A stretch of 64,000 nucleotides of DNA from Pseudomonas grandcourensis (GCF_039909015.1 NZ_CP150919.1:286501-350500), one strand, 5' to 3'. Shown: positions 1-9,418, counted from the stretch's first letter. Numbers and translations: made by a program. Notes: generated by a model from the letters alone, not told the origin.

Positions 1-599
1 TGCACTTTGTCCGGCTGCGCGTAGATCCGTTGTCGTGGATCGTTGAGCACCGCGCCGTTTTCCCAACTGCCTTCCAGGAGCTTGTAGAGCACCTCCAGGT
101 ACTCGTCGGCCTGGTCATAGCGGCGGTCATGCTCGACCTGTTCGCTCAGGCCCATGGCCTTGGCGGCGCTGTCGAGATAGCCGGTGACTATGTTCCAGCC
201 GACCCGTCCACGGCTCAGGTGATCCAGCGTCGACAGGCGGCGGGCGAACAGATACGGCGCTTCGTAGGTGAGGTTGGCGGTCAGGCCGAAGCCGAGGTTT
301 TTCGTGACCGCCGCCATCGCGGAAACCAGCAGCAGCGGATCGTTGACCGGCAACTGGATCGACTCTTTCAGCGGCACGTCCACCGAGTTCTGGTAGACGT
401 CGTAGACCCCGACGATGTCGGCGATGAACAGGCCGTCGAACAGCCCGCGCTCCAGCAGCTGCGCCAGTTCGGTCCAGTATTCGATCGTGTTGTAGCGGGT
501 GGACGTGTCACGCGGATGCGTCCACAAGCCATGGTTGATGTGCCCGATGCAGTTCATGTTGAACGCGTTGAGCAGGATTTTCTTTTTCGCGGCGGTCAT
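1..599 (-). CDS. FMN-dependent monooxygenase, NtaA/SnaA/DszA family (3' part beyond window)
   Basis: The gene runs off the left edge, so only the first 199 or so residues are visible. It starts at an ATG whose A is shared with the TGA of the upstream SfnB-like gene (TGATG), which implies translational coupling. The N-terminus reads KKKILLNAFNMNCIGH, followed by GLWTHPRD, LLERGLFDGLFIAD and LSRGRVGWNIVTGY. These are typical of the two-component, flavin-reductase-dependent monooxygenases that act on nitrilotriacetate, pristinamycin or dibenzothiophene sulfone. Family members need FMNH2 supplied by a separate reductase. Linked to two SfnB-like genes, it probably frees sulfite or opens an organosulfur compound under sulfate limitation; the actual substrate cannot be told from sequence. 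Confidence 0.85.
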   Translation of the reverse strand, partial: MTAAKKKILLNAFNMNCIGHINHGLWTHPRDTSTRYNTIEYWTELAQLLERGLFDGLFIADIVGVYDVYQNSVDVPLKESIQLPVNDPLLLVSAMAAVTKNLGFGLTANLTYEAPYLFARRLSTLDHLSRGRVGWNIVTGYLDSAAKAMGLSEQVEHDRRYDQADEYLEVLYKLLEGSWENGAVLNDPRQRIYAQPDKV

Positions 600-1792
600 C
601 AAATGGTCCCCCGCAGTGGCGGGTTTTCATCATTGAGGTAGTAATTACCCACGGCGTGATACTTCCAGCGCACCGGATCGTGCAGGGTGTGCACCCGGGC
701 GTTGCGCCAGTGGCGGTCGAGGCCGTGTTCGATCAAGGTCGCCTGGCTGCCGGCCAGTTCGAACAGCGTGCTGCCGGCGGCCAGGGAGATTTCGGTGCTG
801 AGGGCGCGGGCTTCGGCGACGGCAATCGACGCGGCCGCGACGGTTTCGGCATTCGTGTCGGCCTGGGCCTTGTCGAGGTATTCGCCGGCACGTTCCAGCA
901 GTGCCTCGGTGGCATGCAGGCGAATGCTCAGGTGGCCGAAGCTCTTCAGGGTCAATGGATCGTCCGTGGCTTTTTCGTGGGTGGCGTCGATCCACGGCCG
1001 GGTTTTGGTGCGCACGAAGTGCAGCGCATCTTCATACGCGGCGCGGGCGATGCCGGTGTCGATGGCGGCGTGGAGAATCTGTGCCAGCGGGCCGACCGGG
1101 GTCGGGCGTTCGAAAGCGCTCTGAAAGGGGATGACATCTTCGGCGGCAACAAAGACATCTTCGAACACCACCGAACCGCTGCCGGTGGTGCGCTGGCCAA
1201 AGCCGCTCCAGTCGTCGATCACGCTCAGGCCCTTGCTGTTGCGCGGGACGAACGCCAGTTGCTGCACGCCGTTTTCATCCACCACCGAGGTGGGAATGCG
1301 CTGGGCGTAGATCGCGCCCGTGGCGTAGAACTTGCGACCATTGATGCGATAGCCGCTGCCGTCGCGAGTCAGGCTGGTGACGCGATCGTGTGCGGTTTTG
1401 GTGCCGAGTTCGGCCAATGCATTGCCGAAGCGCTGGCCGGCCAATACTTCGGCGTACAGGCGTTGCTTCTGCTCGTGGCTGCCGTTCACCCGCAGTACTT
1501 CGAGGGCATAGAAATGGTTCTGCGGAATCTGCCCCAGGGAGCCGTCGGCCCGGGCGATCAAGGCGATGACCTTGGCCAGGGTGATGTTGGAAACACCGGC
1601 GCCGCCGTATTCCTTTGGCACGCTGATGCCCCACAGGCCCGAGCGGGAAAACACTTCCAGTTCCGGGTGTGGCAAACGGCGCTCGCGGTCGCGTGTGGCG
1701 CTGTCGCGTTTGAAGTCTTCGGCAAGGTCGCTGGCGACGATCAGGGCTTGTTCATCGCTGGTGATAACCGCGACGGGGTGAGAACTTGTCAT
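599..1792 (-). CDS. SfnB-like sulfur acquisition oxidoreductase (acyl-CoA dehydrogenase fold)
   Basis: A 397-residue protein of the acyl-CoA dehydrogenase/DszC superfamily. Visible signatures are IPKEYGGAGVSNITLAKV-type helices near residues 55-75, the GQIPQNHFYALEVLR segment, DDWSGFGQRTTGSGSVVFEDV around residues 190-215, and the C-terminal DRHWRNARVHTLHDPVRWKYHAVG block shared with DszC and SfnB. Proteins of this type are flavin-dependent oxidoreductases expressed during sulfate starvation; SfnB of P. putida takes part in dimethyl sulfone use. A GGAGA ribosome site lies 5 nt before the ATG. It is the middle gene of a minus-strand operon: a paralog 38 bp upstream and a monooxygenase overlapping downstream. 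Function is by family; the substrate is inferred only as an organosulfur compound. Confidence 0.85.
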   Translation of the reverse strand: MTSSHPVAVITSDEQALIVASDLAEDFKRDSATRDRERRLPHPELEVFSRSGLWGISVPKEYGGAGVSNITLAKVIALIARADGSLGQIPQNHFYALEVLRVNGSHEQKQRLYAEVLAGQRFGNALAELGTKTAHDRVTSLTRDGSGYRINGRKFYATGAIYAQRIPTSVVDENGVQQLAFVPRNSKGLSVIDDWSGFGQRTTGSGSVVFEDVFVAAEDVIPFQSAFERPTPVGPLAQILHAAIDTGIARAAYEDALHFVRTKTRPWIDATHEKATDDPLTLKSFGHLSIRLHATEALLERAGEYLDKAQADTNAETVAAASIAVAEARALSTEISLAAGSTLFELAGSQATLIEHGLDRHWRNARVHTLHDPVRWKYHAVGNYYLNDENPPLRGTI

Positions 1793-1830
1793 GTGTTTCT
1801 CCAGAGCTCTGGCAAAAAGTGTTCTGGTCG

Positions 1831-3063
1831 TCAGATCCAGGAATGGCGATTAGGCAGCGTGCCGTTGAGGCGATAGGCGCCAACCGCGTGATACTTCCAG
1901 CGCACCGGGTCGTGCAGGGTGTGCACCCGGGCGTTGCGCCAGTGGCGGTCGAGGTTGAATTCGGCGAGGGTCGCGCGGCTGCCGGCCAGTTCGAGCAGCT
2001 TTTCGCTGGCCAGCAACGAAATCTCGGTGGTCAGCACTTTGGCTTCGGCCACGGCAATCGAGGCGCGGGCGGCGGACTCGGCGGTGAAGGGTGCGGCGCT
2101 GACGTCATCGAGCACTTGGCCGGCCTTGCGCAGCAGCGCTTCGGCAGCGTGCAATTCGATTTTCAACCTGCCGATATCGGCGATCACGTACAGGTCATCG
2201 CTGGCCCGCTCGACCTTGGCGTCGATCCACGGCCGGGCGCGGGTTTTCACGAAGTCGATGGCGTCGTCGATGGCGCCTCGGGCGATACCGGCGTCGATGG
2301 CCGCTTGAATCAGCTGCGAGACAGCACCCTGGATGTTCGGCGTGTCATTGATCCGCCAGTTATCCACCACCAGCTCGGGATCGGCCTGCACGTTGTTGAG
2401 CAAAATCGTGCCGCTGGCGGTGGTGCGCTGACCAAACCCGGACCAGTCATCGACGATGCGCAATCCGGGTGTGCCGCGCCGGATGAACGCCAGCACTTGC
2501 TTGCCATCGTCGTTCAACGCTTTGACTGCGACCCAATGGGCGAACAGTGCGCCCGTGGAATAGAACTTCTGGCCATTGATGACGCCGTCAGCGGTGATGC
2601 GCGCCTTCAGTTCCAGGGTGTTTTTCGTGCCGCGTTCCGGCCCGGCATTGCCGATGCGCCGCCCATCCAGGACGCTTTTGAACAGCTGTTTTTTCTGCGC
2701 TTCGGTGGCGCTGCCGAGCACCAGGTTAAGAATGCCGAACTGGTTTTGCGGGATCTGCCCAAGCGCCGGATCTGCCGCGGAAATGATCGCGAAGACCTCG
2801 GCCAGGGTGACGAACGAAACCTGCGGGCCACCGTACTCGCGGGGGATGGAAATGCTGCCCAGGCCGCTGCGGGTGAACTGTTCGATTTCCGCCCACGGGA
2901 GCTTGCGCTGCCGGTCACGTTTGGCCGCTTGCAGGCGGGCGACTTGCGCCAGTTCGTGGGCCGCCTTGATGGCTTGAGCGTCGTTGCGCAAGACTTTTGC
3001 GGGCAACAACAGGGGGGCGATGTCCAGGTCACTCTGGACGTTTGCATCTGCCAGACTGGACAT
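1831..3063 (-). CDS. SfnB-like sulfur acquisition oxidoreductase (second copy)
   Basis: A 410-residue paralog of the next gene downstream, with the same order of motifs: IPREYGGPQVSFVTLAEVF, LGQIPQNQFG, DDWSGFGQRTTASGTILL and the C-terminal DRHWRNARVHTLHDPVRWKYHAVG. An AAGGAGCGG ribosome site stands 5 nt before the ATG, so this is the first gene of the three-gene sulfur operon. Tandem SfnB-like genes followed by an FMN monooxygenase are a common Pseudomonas arrangement. The two copies differ most at the N-terminus, which suggests different substrates or a hetero-oligomer; this is inference. Confidence 0.85.
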   Translation of the reverse strand: MSSLADANVQSDLDIAPLLLPAKVLRNDAQAIKAAHELAQVARLQAAKRDRQRKLPWAEIEQFTRSGLGSISIPREYGGPQVSFVTLAEVFAIISAADPALGQIPQNQFGILNLVLGSATEAQKKQLFKSVLDGRRIGNAGPERGTKNTLELKARITADGVINGQKFYSTGALFAHWVAVKALNDDGKQVLAFIRRGTPGLRIVDDWSGFGQRTTASGTILLNNVQADPELVVDNWRINDTPNIQGAVSQLIQAAIDAGIARGAIDDAIDFVKTRARPWIDAKVERASDDLYVIADIGRLKIELHAAEALLRKAGQVLDDVSAAPFTAESAARASIAVAEAKVLTTEISLLASEKLLELAGSRATLAEFNLDRHWRNARVHTLHDPVRWKYHAVGAYRLNGTLPNRHSWI

Positions 3064-3286
3064 CAGTGCCGCTCCTTGGCTGCACGCAATGCCCTGGCGA
3101 TCTGCACTGGGGTGATTGTGTTCCGGACCATACCTACCTCACATCTTATGGAAGCGCCGCTTGTGGCCGCGCATGAAAACAAGGATGTCCGGTGGTCCGG
3201 TGTATATACCCTAAACGTGTATAAATATTTTATGAACTAACTTTTAGGAATAAAGATAGAAGGATGATTCCACCGCAGAGGCCTTT
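3064..3286. promoter_or_regulatory. Promoter region of the sfnB-like operon
   Basis: A 223-bp gap that becomes AT-rich after about 3200 and must carry the promoter of the minus-strand sulfur operon. I searched for a sigma-54 -24/-12 element, expected for SfnR-type control, and did not find a convincing one. Confidence 0.4.
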
Positions 3287-4051
3287 TCATCGTCTACGGG
3301 GTTCAGCAGCCTTGAGGGGCTGTTTCTTCTGGACTTTCAGATAGGTATTTGCACACCCGATCTTCAGCGTACGGGCCGGCGCCCAGCGGGAGTTGTTGCC
3401 CACCCGGTCGAGAATGCAGTACGTCACTTCCAGCCGCAGGTCTTCGCCGGCTTCGAGGATGATGGTCGGCGGTATCCAGACCTGAATCGGCTGACCCACA
3501 TCGGTGGACTTGAGCCGCGGCAGATCCATGCGCACATCGCCCCAGCGCAGGGTGATTTCGTCGTCGACGGCCATGTTCAGGTACGGCTCGATGGTCAAGG
3601 GAACACCGCGTTTGACCTGGCTTGGGTTGACCCCCTGACGGCGAATCGCCTCGGGAATGCTCACCGGTGCCAGGCGCTGGTTTTCATCGCCGCACAGCGC
3701 GGAAGGTTGGCCGCCCGGGCAGTCGAGTTTGATCTGCACGTTTCGGCTGGCCGAAACCACCGGATCTCGACCCACCTGCATGACCCGGTAGTGAATGCGC
3801 GAGGTCCCGTTGGCGACAAAGCTTTCAGGCACCCGCAGTTGCACTGGTTGGCCGACATCGCTGGCCGTCAGCACGCGGGAGGCTACGTAGCAGTTGTCCC
3901 AGAACAGTTCGATCAGGTCGCCTTCGTCCATGGCGGGGTAGGGCGCCACATCGATCAGCAGGTGCGCCGCGCAAGTGACGTTGATGCCGGTCTTGTTGGA
4001 TTGCGCCAGGGTCGGGGCTGCAAGCCCGGATTTGTTCGAGGTGCTTTTCAT
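3287..4051 (-). CDS. Hypothetical protein with two tandem beta-sandwich-like repeats
   Basis: About 254 residues. I chose the ATG at 4051 because AAGGAGAC lies 5 nt upstream; a longer reading to 4129 adds 26 residues without a ribosome site. The protein has two similar halves of about 95 residues. Each has an acidic 'D(E/D)(G/E)(D/I)xxLxW(D/G)' segment, then 'SDVGQPVQLRVPESFV' or 'TDVGQPIQVWIPPTII', then a strand with 'VMQVGRD' or 'ILDRVGN' and a final cysteine (KLDCPGG, KIGCANT). This looks like an immunoglobulin-like repeat seen in Pseudomonas secreted or surface proteins. No signal peptide is visible. Function unknown. Confidence 0.7.
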   Translation of the reverse strand: MKSTSNKSGLAAPTLAQSNKTGINVTCAAHLLIDVAPYPAMDEGDLIELFWDNCYVASRVLTASDVGQPVQLRVPESFVANGTSRIHYRVMQVGRDPVVSASRNVQIKLDCPGGQPSALCGDENQRLAPVSIPEAIRRQGVNPSQVKRGVPLTIEPYLNMAVDDEITLRWGDVRMDLPRLKSTDVGQPIQVWIPPTIILEAGEDLRLEVTYCILDRVGNNSRWAPARTLKIGCANTYLKVQKKQPLKAAEPRRR

Positions 4052-4532
4052 GAAGTCTCCTTGAAGTCTTGCAACGAAGTCCGTTTCTGGGAAATCAAAA
4101 ACTAAATATCGAACAGCAAAACCATTCATTACTTTTAATTGAAATAATGAATTTGGCGTGATGAGTGACGTTGGTTGGGGACTAGATAAGAGTTAGGGGG
4201 AGCAGGTGTCAATGATATTTATTAGTTATGGGTAGCGTGTGATGTTATTCAGAAAGTTCCTACGATGCGAAGTAAGTAAACCATGTCGGCGTGTCGAATT
4301 TTTCCGCTGAAAGTGGCCGAATACGGGAGGATTGGCACATGTGGTCGGTCAGGTGCCGGGAAAGGAGCTTGGTGGGGGAGAGGGCATTTAATTGTTGCGA
4401 TGCATATATATGTACCGCGCACGCGTACAAAATATGTATGTCGAGCAGAGGGGGTTAGTTTGGTATTGATGAGTAATTTTTTGTGGGGTGTCACTTCCGT
4501 CCATGGAAGGTGACTATTGTTGGGTAGGGTTG
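4052..4532. other. Gene-poor, AT-rich intergenic stretch
   Basis: This 480-bp gap is visibly poorer in GC than its neighbours. Two opposing ORFs of about 80 codons (4249-4494 minus, 4283-4513 plus) overlap each other, lack ribosome sites and have basic, unstructured translations, so I do not call them. An imperfect inverted repeat around 4398-4445 (GCATATATATGTAC ... GTACAAAATATGTATG) is the only structure I noticed. Confidence 0.4.
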
Positions 4533-5288
4533 TTAGTTGTGAGCGTTATTCAGGAACTTGCTCAGAAATTGTTTTGTCCGCTCTTCTTTCGGGTTGGCAA
4601 ACAACGCCTTCGCTTCGCCTTGCTCGACGATCACACCCTTGTCGAAAAACACCACACGGTTGGCCACGTCCCGGGCAAAGCCCATTTCGTGAGTGACGAT
4701 CACCATGGTGCGATTCTCTTCGGCCAGGCCGCGGATGGTCGCCAATACCTCGCCCACCAGCTCCGGGTCGAGGGCCGAGGTCGGCTCATCGAACAGGATC
4801 ACTTCCGGTTCCATCGCCAGCGCCCGGGCAATCGCCACGCGCTGTTGCTGGCCACCGGAGAGGCGACGCGGGTAAGCGTCCTCCTTGCCCGCCAGGCCTA
4901 CCTTGGCCAACAGTTTTTTACCCAGGGCAACGGCATCGGCGTGCGCGATCTTCTTGACGATGATCGGGCCTTCGATAACGTTTTCCAGAGCGGTGCGATG
5001 GGGGAACAGGTTGAAGTTCTGGAACACGAAGCCCACATGCTGGCGCAAACGCCGCACCAAGCTCTGTTGCTGGTTCAGGGGGCGGCTGGTATCGACTTCG
5101 ATATCACCGACCTTGATCCGGCCGCTGGTGGGTTCTTCCAGAAAGTTCAGGCAGCGCAGGAAGGTGGTCTTGCCCGAACCGCTAGGGCCGATGATCGCGA
5201 CCACCTCGCCTTCCTTGACCTCAAGATCGATGCCATTGAGCACGACTTGACCCTTGAACTGCTTTGTCAGTTTTTCCACGACAATCAT
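4533..5288 (-). CDS. tcyN: Cystine/polar amino acid ABC transporter, ATP-binding protein
   Basis: A 251-residue ABC ATPase of the polar amino acid (GlnQ/TcyN) class. Walker [13 protein letters not shown] is near residue 34, the Q-loop FQNFNLFPH near 89, signature [15 protein letters not shown] near 142, Walker [14 protein letters not shown] near 161 and the H-switch IVTHEMGF near 199. It energises the permease encoded 4 bp upstream, with the binding protein next. The operon order (binding protein, permease, ATPase) and adjacency to D-cysteine desulfhydrase point to cystine as substrate, as in the tcyJLN-dcyD arrangement of enterobacteria. Family assignment is firm; substrate is inferred from context. 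Confidence 0.9.
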   Translation of the reverse strand: MIVVEKLTKQFKGQVVLNGIDLEVKEGEVVAIIGPSGSGKTTFLRCLNFLEEPTSGRIKVGDIEVDTSRPLNQQQSLVRRLRQHVGFVFQNFNLFPHRTALENVIEGPIIVKKIAHADAVALGKKLLAKVGLAGKEDAYPRRLSGGQQQRVAIARALAMEPEVILFDEPTSALDPELVGEVLATIRGLAEENRTMVIVTHEMGFARDVANRVVFFDKGVIVEQGEAKALFANPKEERTKQFLSKFLNNAHN

Positions 5289-5292
5289 TGGG

Positions 5293-5958
5293 TCAGGACT
5301 CCTGGTCGTGCCGATTGACCCGCGCTTCCAACTGGTTCTGCAGGTGCGAAAGCACCGTGGCCAGGACCCAGTAGATCAGTGCGGCGGCAAGATACATGGT
5401 GAAGATTTCGAAGGTGCGGGCGGTGATCAGCTGCGCCTGACGGAACAGTTCTGGCACCTGGATGGTGGCAGCCAGCGCAGTGTCCTTGACCAGTGAAATG
5501 AAGCTGTTGCCCAGCGGCGGCAATGCGGTGCGCATCGCCTGCGGCAGGATGGCCCGGCGCAGGGTCTGCGCGCGGGTCATGCCGATACTGGCAGCGGCTT
5601 CCCACTGGCCGCGCTCGATGGAGCTGATCGCGGCGCGCAGGATTTCACAGGCGTAGGCGGCCATGTTCAGCGAGAAGCCGATCAGGGCCGCCGGCAGCGG
5701 ATCCAGTTCCAGACCCAATTGCGGCAAGCCGTAATAGATCACGAACAGTTGCACCAGCAACGGCGTGCCGCGAAAGAACGACACGTAGATGCGGGCGATC
5801 CAGCTCACCAGTTTGAAGCGCGACAGGCGCATCAGCGCCAGACCGAAGCCCATCACCAGGCCGAAGAACATCCCGCCCAGGCTGAGAATGACCGTGTAAT
5901 ACGCACCCTTGAGCAGAAAGGGCGCGGAGTCCAGTGCGAGTTGGAAAGCTTCTCCCAT
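5293..5958 (-). CDS. tcyL: Cystine/polar amino acid ABC transporter, permease
   Basis: A 221-residue HisMQ-type inner-membrane permease with about five hydrophobic segments. The EAA loop reads [24 protein letters not shown] (residues about 137-160), where the permease contacts the ATPase. The start codon overlaps the stop of the binding-protein gene by 1 nt, so the two are translationally coupled. It forms the transmembrane channel for the substrate delivered by the periplasmic protein. Confidence 0.9.
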   Translation of the reverse strand: MGEAFQLALDSAPFLLKGAYYTVILSLGGMFFGLVMGFGLALMRLSRFKLVSWIARIYVSFFRGTPLLVQLFVIYYGLPQLGLELDPLPAALIGFSLNMAAYACEILRAAISSIERGQWEAAASIGMTRAQTLRRAILPQAMRTALPPLGNSFISLVKDTALAATIQVPELFRQAQLITARTFEIFTMYLAAALIYWVLATVLSHLQNQLEARVNRHDQES

Positions 5959-6758
5959 TATTGAGTGACGTCTGCGTTGAAGTATTTTTCCGAGAGCTTT
6001 TTCAGGGTGCCATCGGCGCGCAGCTTATCGATTGCCTTGTTCACCGCGGCCAGCAGTTCAGGCTCGCCTTTGCGCAGGGCAATGCCGGCTTCCTGGCGGG
6101 AGAACGCATCACCGGCGGCGGTGGTGTCCTTGGCCTTCTTGGCGTATTCCAGTGCAGCGAGGCGGTCGATCAGAATCGCGTCGATACGGCCGACACGCAG
6201 GTCCTGGAACTTGGTCGGATCATCTTCGTAGGTGCGGATGTCAGCGGTCGGCACATTGGCTTTGACCCACTCTTCGTAGTTGGTGCCCAGGCCTACGCCG
6301 ACTTTCTTGCCTGACAGGTCGGCGGCGGACTTGATGTTCAGCTCGGCGGCCTTCTTCGTCAGCACCAGCGCTTGAATCCCGGAAACGGTGTATGGCTCGG
6401 AGAAGTCATACTTCTTCTTGCGCTCTTCGGAGATAGTCACCTGGTTGATCACTGCGTCCAGGCGCTTGGATTCCAGGGCCGCGAGGATGCCGTCCCATTT
6501 AGTTGGTTGCAGCTTGACCTTCACGCCCAGCTCTTTGGCCAGGGCTTCGGAGAACTCGACTTCGAAGCCGGCCAGTTTGCCGTCGGCGTCGACGAAACTG
6601 AACGGAGGGTAAGTGCCTTCCAGGCCGACGTTGATCACGCCAGCGTCTTTGATTTTTTGCAGTTGCTCACCGGCAACGGCTTGGCCAATCAGGCCGGCGC
6701 TCAGAGCCAGGCCCAGCGAGCCCACCAGCAGATTGCGACGTAGTGCGGAAAAATTCAT
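5958..6758 (-). CDS. tcyJ: Cystine ABC transporter, periplasmic binding protein
   Basis: A 266-residue solute-binding protein of family 3. The first 29 residues form a Sec signal peptide ending AVAGEQ. The mature part begins with LQKIKDAGVINVGLEGTYPPFSFVD, the classic start of FliY/TcyJ, followed by GFEVEFSEALAKELG, the LDAVINQVTISEER hinge segment and VGVGLGTNYEEW. The length and sequence fit the cystine-binding protein. First gene of the tcyJ-tcyL-tcyN operon. Upstream DNA (6880-6960) is AT-rich with AATAATAAATATTC and probably holds the promoter; control by CysB is expected for the family but no site was proven here. Confidence 0.92.
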   Translation of the reverse strand: MNFSALRRNLLVGSLGLALSAGLIGQAVAGEQLQKIKDAGVINVGLEGTYPPFSFVDADGKLAGFEVEFSEALAKELGVKVKLQPTKWDGILAALESKRLDAVINQVTISEERKKKYDFSEPYTVSGIQALVLTKKAAELNIKSAADLSGKKVGVGLGTNYEEWVKANVPTADIRTYEDDPTKFQDLRVGRIDAILIDRLAALEYAKKAKDTTAAGDAFSRQEAGIALRKGEPELLAAVNKAIDKLRADGTLKKLSEKYFNADVTQ

Positions 6759-6964
6759 GACAAGCCCCTGTGTTTTCTTATGGAAGACGCTTAAGGAAAG
6801 TTGGCAAATTCGGGATTCGGACGACTGCGATATCCTGCCCTAATGCAGCTTATGCGTCTCGCTGCAAATTCGCCTGCGGCGTGACTATAAGATGATGCCG
6901 TTAGATAGGAAAATAATAAATATTCTATTTGTTATTCGTTAATTGAATATGTGTTTCATAGGAA

Positions 6965-7036
6965 AAGATCGCAGCCTGCGGCAGCTCCTACAGGTGCATG
7001 CCGATCCATGTAGGCGCTGCCGCAGGCTGCGATCTT
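6965..7036. repeat. REP pair (inverted, AAGATCGCAGCCTGCGGCAGC type)
   Basis: A 21-bp arm AAGATCGCAGCCTGCGGCAGC is repeated in perfect inverse orientation 30 bp later. This is a common Pseudomonas extragenic palindrome. It lies between dcyD and tcyJ, both on the minus strand, and could act as a transcription attenuator or mRNA stabiliser. Confidence 0.9.
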
Positions 7037-7045
7037 CTGGATTGC

Positions 7046-8038
7046 CTACAGAAAATCCTTGTAGGCAAACAACGCCGGAGCCCCGCCGGTGTGCAGGAAG
7101 ATAATCGGACCTTCGTCGAAACGCTGACGGCCGATCCCGTCCAGCAAGCCCGCCATGGCCTTGCCAGTGTAGACCGGGTCCAGCAGCAAGCCTTCCTGAC
7201 TCGCCAGCAGCTTCACCGCCGCCAGTGTGCCGGCATTCGGCTCGCCATAACGGGGGGCGAAATACTCGTCCCACAACTCGACCTTGAAAGCCTCCGGCAG
7301 ATTCACGCCCAGCAACTCGGCGGTGCGTTCGGCCAGGCCTTGAACCTTTGGCCGCTGATCTTCATCGCTGCGCGAAACCGTCACGCCGATTACTGGCAGA
7401 TCCGGCAGTACTTCACTCAGGGCCAGTGCCAGGCCGCTGTGGGTACCGGCGCTGCCCGAGGCCAGGACCACGGCGGAGAACTTCAGGCCGGTGTCCTTGA
7501 TCTGCTCGGCCAGTTCCAGCCCGGCGCGCACGTAACCCAGGGCGCCCAAGGCATTGGAGCCACCGATCGGCACAAGGTACGGCTTCTTGCCGTTGCTGCG
7601 CAGTCGGTTGGCCAGGGCTTGCAGTTGCTCGTCGGCGTTGTCGAGGTTTTCCACCAGTTCGACCTTGGCATCGAACAGGTCGAGCAGCAGCCGGTTGCCG
7701 TTGCCGGTGTAATTGCTGTCGTCAGTGCCGAGGGGGTTTTCCAGAAGGGCTACGCAACCCAGACCCAACTTGGCGGCAATGGCGGCTGTCTGGCGAACGT
7801 GGTTCGATTGCAGCGCGCCCGCCGTGATCAAGGTGTCGGCGCCCTGGGCCAAGGCATCGGCGGCCAGGTATTCGAGTTTGCGCAGCTTGTTGCCGCCCAT
7901 TGCCAGCGGTGTCAGGTCATCGCGCTTGACGTACAGGTCTCGGCCCAGCCAGGTCGACAGGCGTTCGAGTTTTTCCAGGGCGGTGGGCTGACCGAGCAGG
8001 TCGAGGCGGTTAAAGCGGGCGAGCTGTTGTTTGATCAT
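7046..8038 (-). CDS. dcyD: D-cysteine desulfhydrase
   Basis: A PLP enzyme of the ACC deaminase/D-cysteine desulfhydrase family, 330 residues from [16 protein letters not shown]. Key motifs are [24 protein letters not shown] with the PLP lysine, [16 protein letters not shown], and the phosphate-binding [12 protein letters not shown]. It breaks D-cysteine into pyruvate, ammonia and sulfide, detoxifying D-cysteine and releasing sulfur. I chose the ATG at 8038; an open frame continues upstream to 8374 but would overlap the divergent acetyltransferase gene. Next to the cystine transporter operon, matching the enterobacterial fliY/yecSC-dcyD linkage. Confidence 0.92.
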   Translation of the reverse strand: MIKQQLARFNRLDLLGQPTALEKLERLSTWLGRDLYVKRDDLTPLAMGGNKLRKLEYLAADALAQGADTLITAGALQSNHVRQTAAIAAKLGLGCVALLENPLGTDDSNYTGNGNRLLLDLFDAKVELVENLDNADEQLQALANRLRSNGKKPYLVPIGGSNALGALGYVRAGLELAEQIKDTGLKFSAVVLASGSAGTHSGLALALSEVLPDLPVIGVTVSRSDEDQRPKVQGLAERTAELLGVNLPEAFKVELWDEYFAPRYGEPNAGTLAAVKLLASQEGLLLDPVYTGKAMAGLLDGIGRQRFDEGPIIFLHTGGAPALFAYKDFL

Positions 8039-8228
8039 GAGTCCGTACTGGCGGTTGAAGATTTCAGGACTATAGGCACGCCAAAAAGTTGGGGCAACCG
8101 CCAATCGCTTATAGCCAATCGAACTGAGCACAGCACTATTGGTTCTTAATTTGCCTCGCGGCCCTTGCCGTAAAGTAATCGCCGTCAGTGCGGCCAGACA
8201 GTCCGGCCGCCCGTGAGGAGTTTTTACC

Positions 8229-9155
8229 GTGAGTGAGCGTTCCAGCCATTGGCAATTGCAGACCATCGTCAGCCAGCTGCGCACTGCACGTGAACAGTGG
8301 CGTGCACAAAACGGCCGGGCCACCGGCGAGCAGGGCGGTCGCGAGTTACCGTCCCGGGCAGCCATGGCGGACATTCTCGAAGCCTTGTGCGGTGCGTTGT
8401 TCCCGATGCGCCTGGGGCCGGTGGATTTGCGTGAAGAGAGCGAAGACTTCTACGTCGGCCATACCCTGGATGTGGCGCTGAATGCGCTGTTGGCCCAGGC
8501 GCGGCTCGAATTGCGCTACGCCGCGCGCCACAGTGCCCAGGCCGAGACTGAAGTCGAAGCCCGGACCATCCAGATCATTCAGGATTTCGCCCTCGCTTTG
8601 CCTGGGTTGCGCAGCCTGCTGGACACCGACGTATTGGCCGCCTATCACGGTGACCCGGCGGCGCGCAGTGTCGATGAAGTGTTGTTGTGCTATCCGGGGA
8701 TTCTGGCGGTGATTCACCATCGTCTGGCCCATCACTTGTACCGCGCAGGTCTACCGTTGCTGGCACGGATCAGCGCGGAAATCGCTCACTCGGCCACCGG
8801 CATCGACATTCACCCTGGTGCGCAGATCGGCCGCAGTTTCTTCATCGACCACGGGACGGGTGTGGTGATTGGAGAAACCGCGATCATCGGCGAGCGCGTG
8901 CGGATTTATCAGGCGGTGACCTTGGGCGCCAAGCGCTTCCCGGCGGATGAAGACGGTCAGCTGCAGAAAGGCCAGCCACGGCATCCGATTGTCGAGGATG
9001 ATGTGGTGATTTATGCCGGGGCGACGATTCTCGGGCGGATCACCATCGGTCAGGGTTCAACCATTGGCGGCAACGTCTGGCTGACCCGCAGCGTGCCGGC
9101 GGGCAGCAACCTGACCCAGGCGAATTTGCAGAATGATGATGGGGCGCAGAAGTAG
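8229..9155 (+). CDS. epsC: Serine O-acetyltransferase, EpsC type
   Basis: 308 residues, starting at a GTG with GAGGAG 8 nt upstream. The N-terminal helical half is followed by a left-handed beta-helix: [20 protein letters not shown] (about residue 196 on), [20 protein letters not shown] and [18 protein letters not shown] hexapeptide repeats. The enzyme makes O-acetyl-L-serine from serine and acetyl-CoA, the direct precursor of cysteine. Longer than CysE (about 270), as usual for the EpsC subgroup. Divergent from D-cysteine desulfhydrase, so sulfide release and its acceptor are encoded side by side. Probably a second acetyltransferase beside a housekeeping cysE elsewhere (inference). Confidence 0.9.
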   Translation: MSERSSHWQLQTIVSQLRTAREQWRAQNGRATGEQGGRELPSRAAMADILEALCGALFPMRLGPVDLREESEDFYVGHTLDVALNALLAQARLELRYAARHSAQAETEVEARTIQIIQDFALALPGLRSLLDTDVLAAYHGDPAARSVDEVLLCYPGILAVIHHRLAHHLYRAGLPLLARISAEIAHSATGIDIHPGAQIGRSFFIDHGTGVVIGETAIIGERVRIYQAVTLGAKRFPADEDGQLQKGQPRHPIVEDDVVIYAGATILGRITIGQGSTIGGNVWLTRSVPAGSNLTQANLQNDDGAQK

Positions 9156-9187
9156 GCCTTTGAATCTCCGTTGTCTGGTCTGGCCTC

Positions 9188-9279
9188 ATCGCGAGCAAGC
9201 TCGCTCCCACAGTGGATCTCTGGTGAACACAACTGTTGTGACCGGCATTGAACCCTGTGGGAGCGAGCTTGCTCGCGAT
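9188..9279. repeat. REP pair (ATCGCGAGCAAGCTCGCTCCCAC type)
   Basis: Two copies of the 23-bp palindromic unit ATCGCGAGCAAGCTCGCTCCCAC face each other across 46 bp, downstream of the acetyltransferase gene. Typical Pseudomonas REP doublet. Confidence 0.92.
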
Positions 9280-9388
9280 TGGATTTCAAGCCGAATAGAG
9301 TTGTTTGTCTTCAGCACATTTCTCCCCTTGAGCTAGCGTAATACCACCACCACCGAGCCCTGCGATTAGTCCTTAGCCCCCTATCCAT

Positions 9389-9418
9389 GTTTAACTTGAA
9401 CGTTCATTCAAGTTAAAC
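9389..9418. promoter_or_regulatory. BetI-type operator palindrome upstream of betT
   Basis: A 30-bp inverted repeat, GTTTAACTTGAA-CGTTCA-TTCAAGTTAAAC in two 12-bp perfect arms, centred about 106 bp before the betT start. The core TTGAACGTTCATTCAAG is like known operators of BetI, the choline-responsive TetR-family repressor. There is no following U-run, so it is not a terminator. The surrounding gap 9280-9509 holds no gene. Confidence 0.75.

Noticed and set aside
656..1876. Long plus-strand ORFs opposite the SfnB-like genes
   Set aside because: They are antisense shadows in GC-rich DNA; the minus-strand frames carry clear families.
4249..4513. Opposing ORFs of about 80 codons in the AT-rich gap
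   Set aside because: They overlap each other, lack ribosome sites and have no recognisable family.
6965..7036. CRISPR array from repeated palindromes
   Set aside because: Repeats are paired inverted REP units scattered through the window, not regular direct repeats with spacers.
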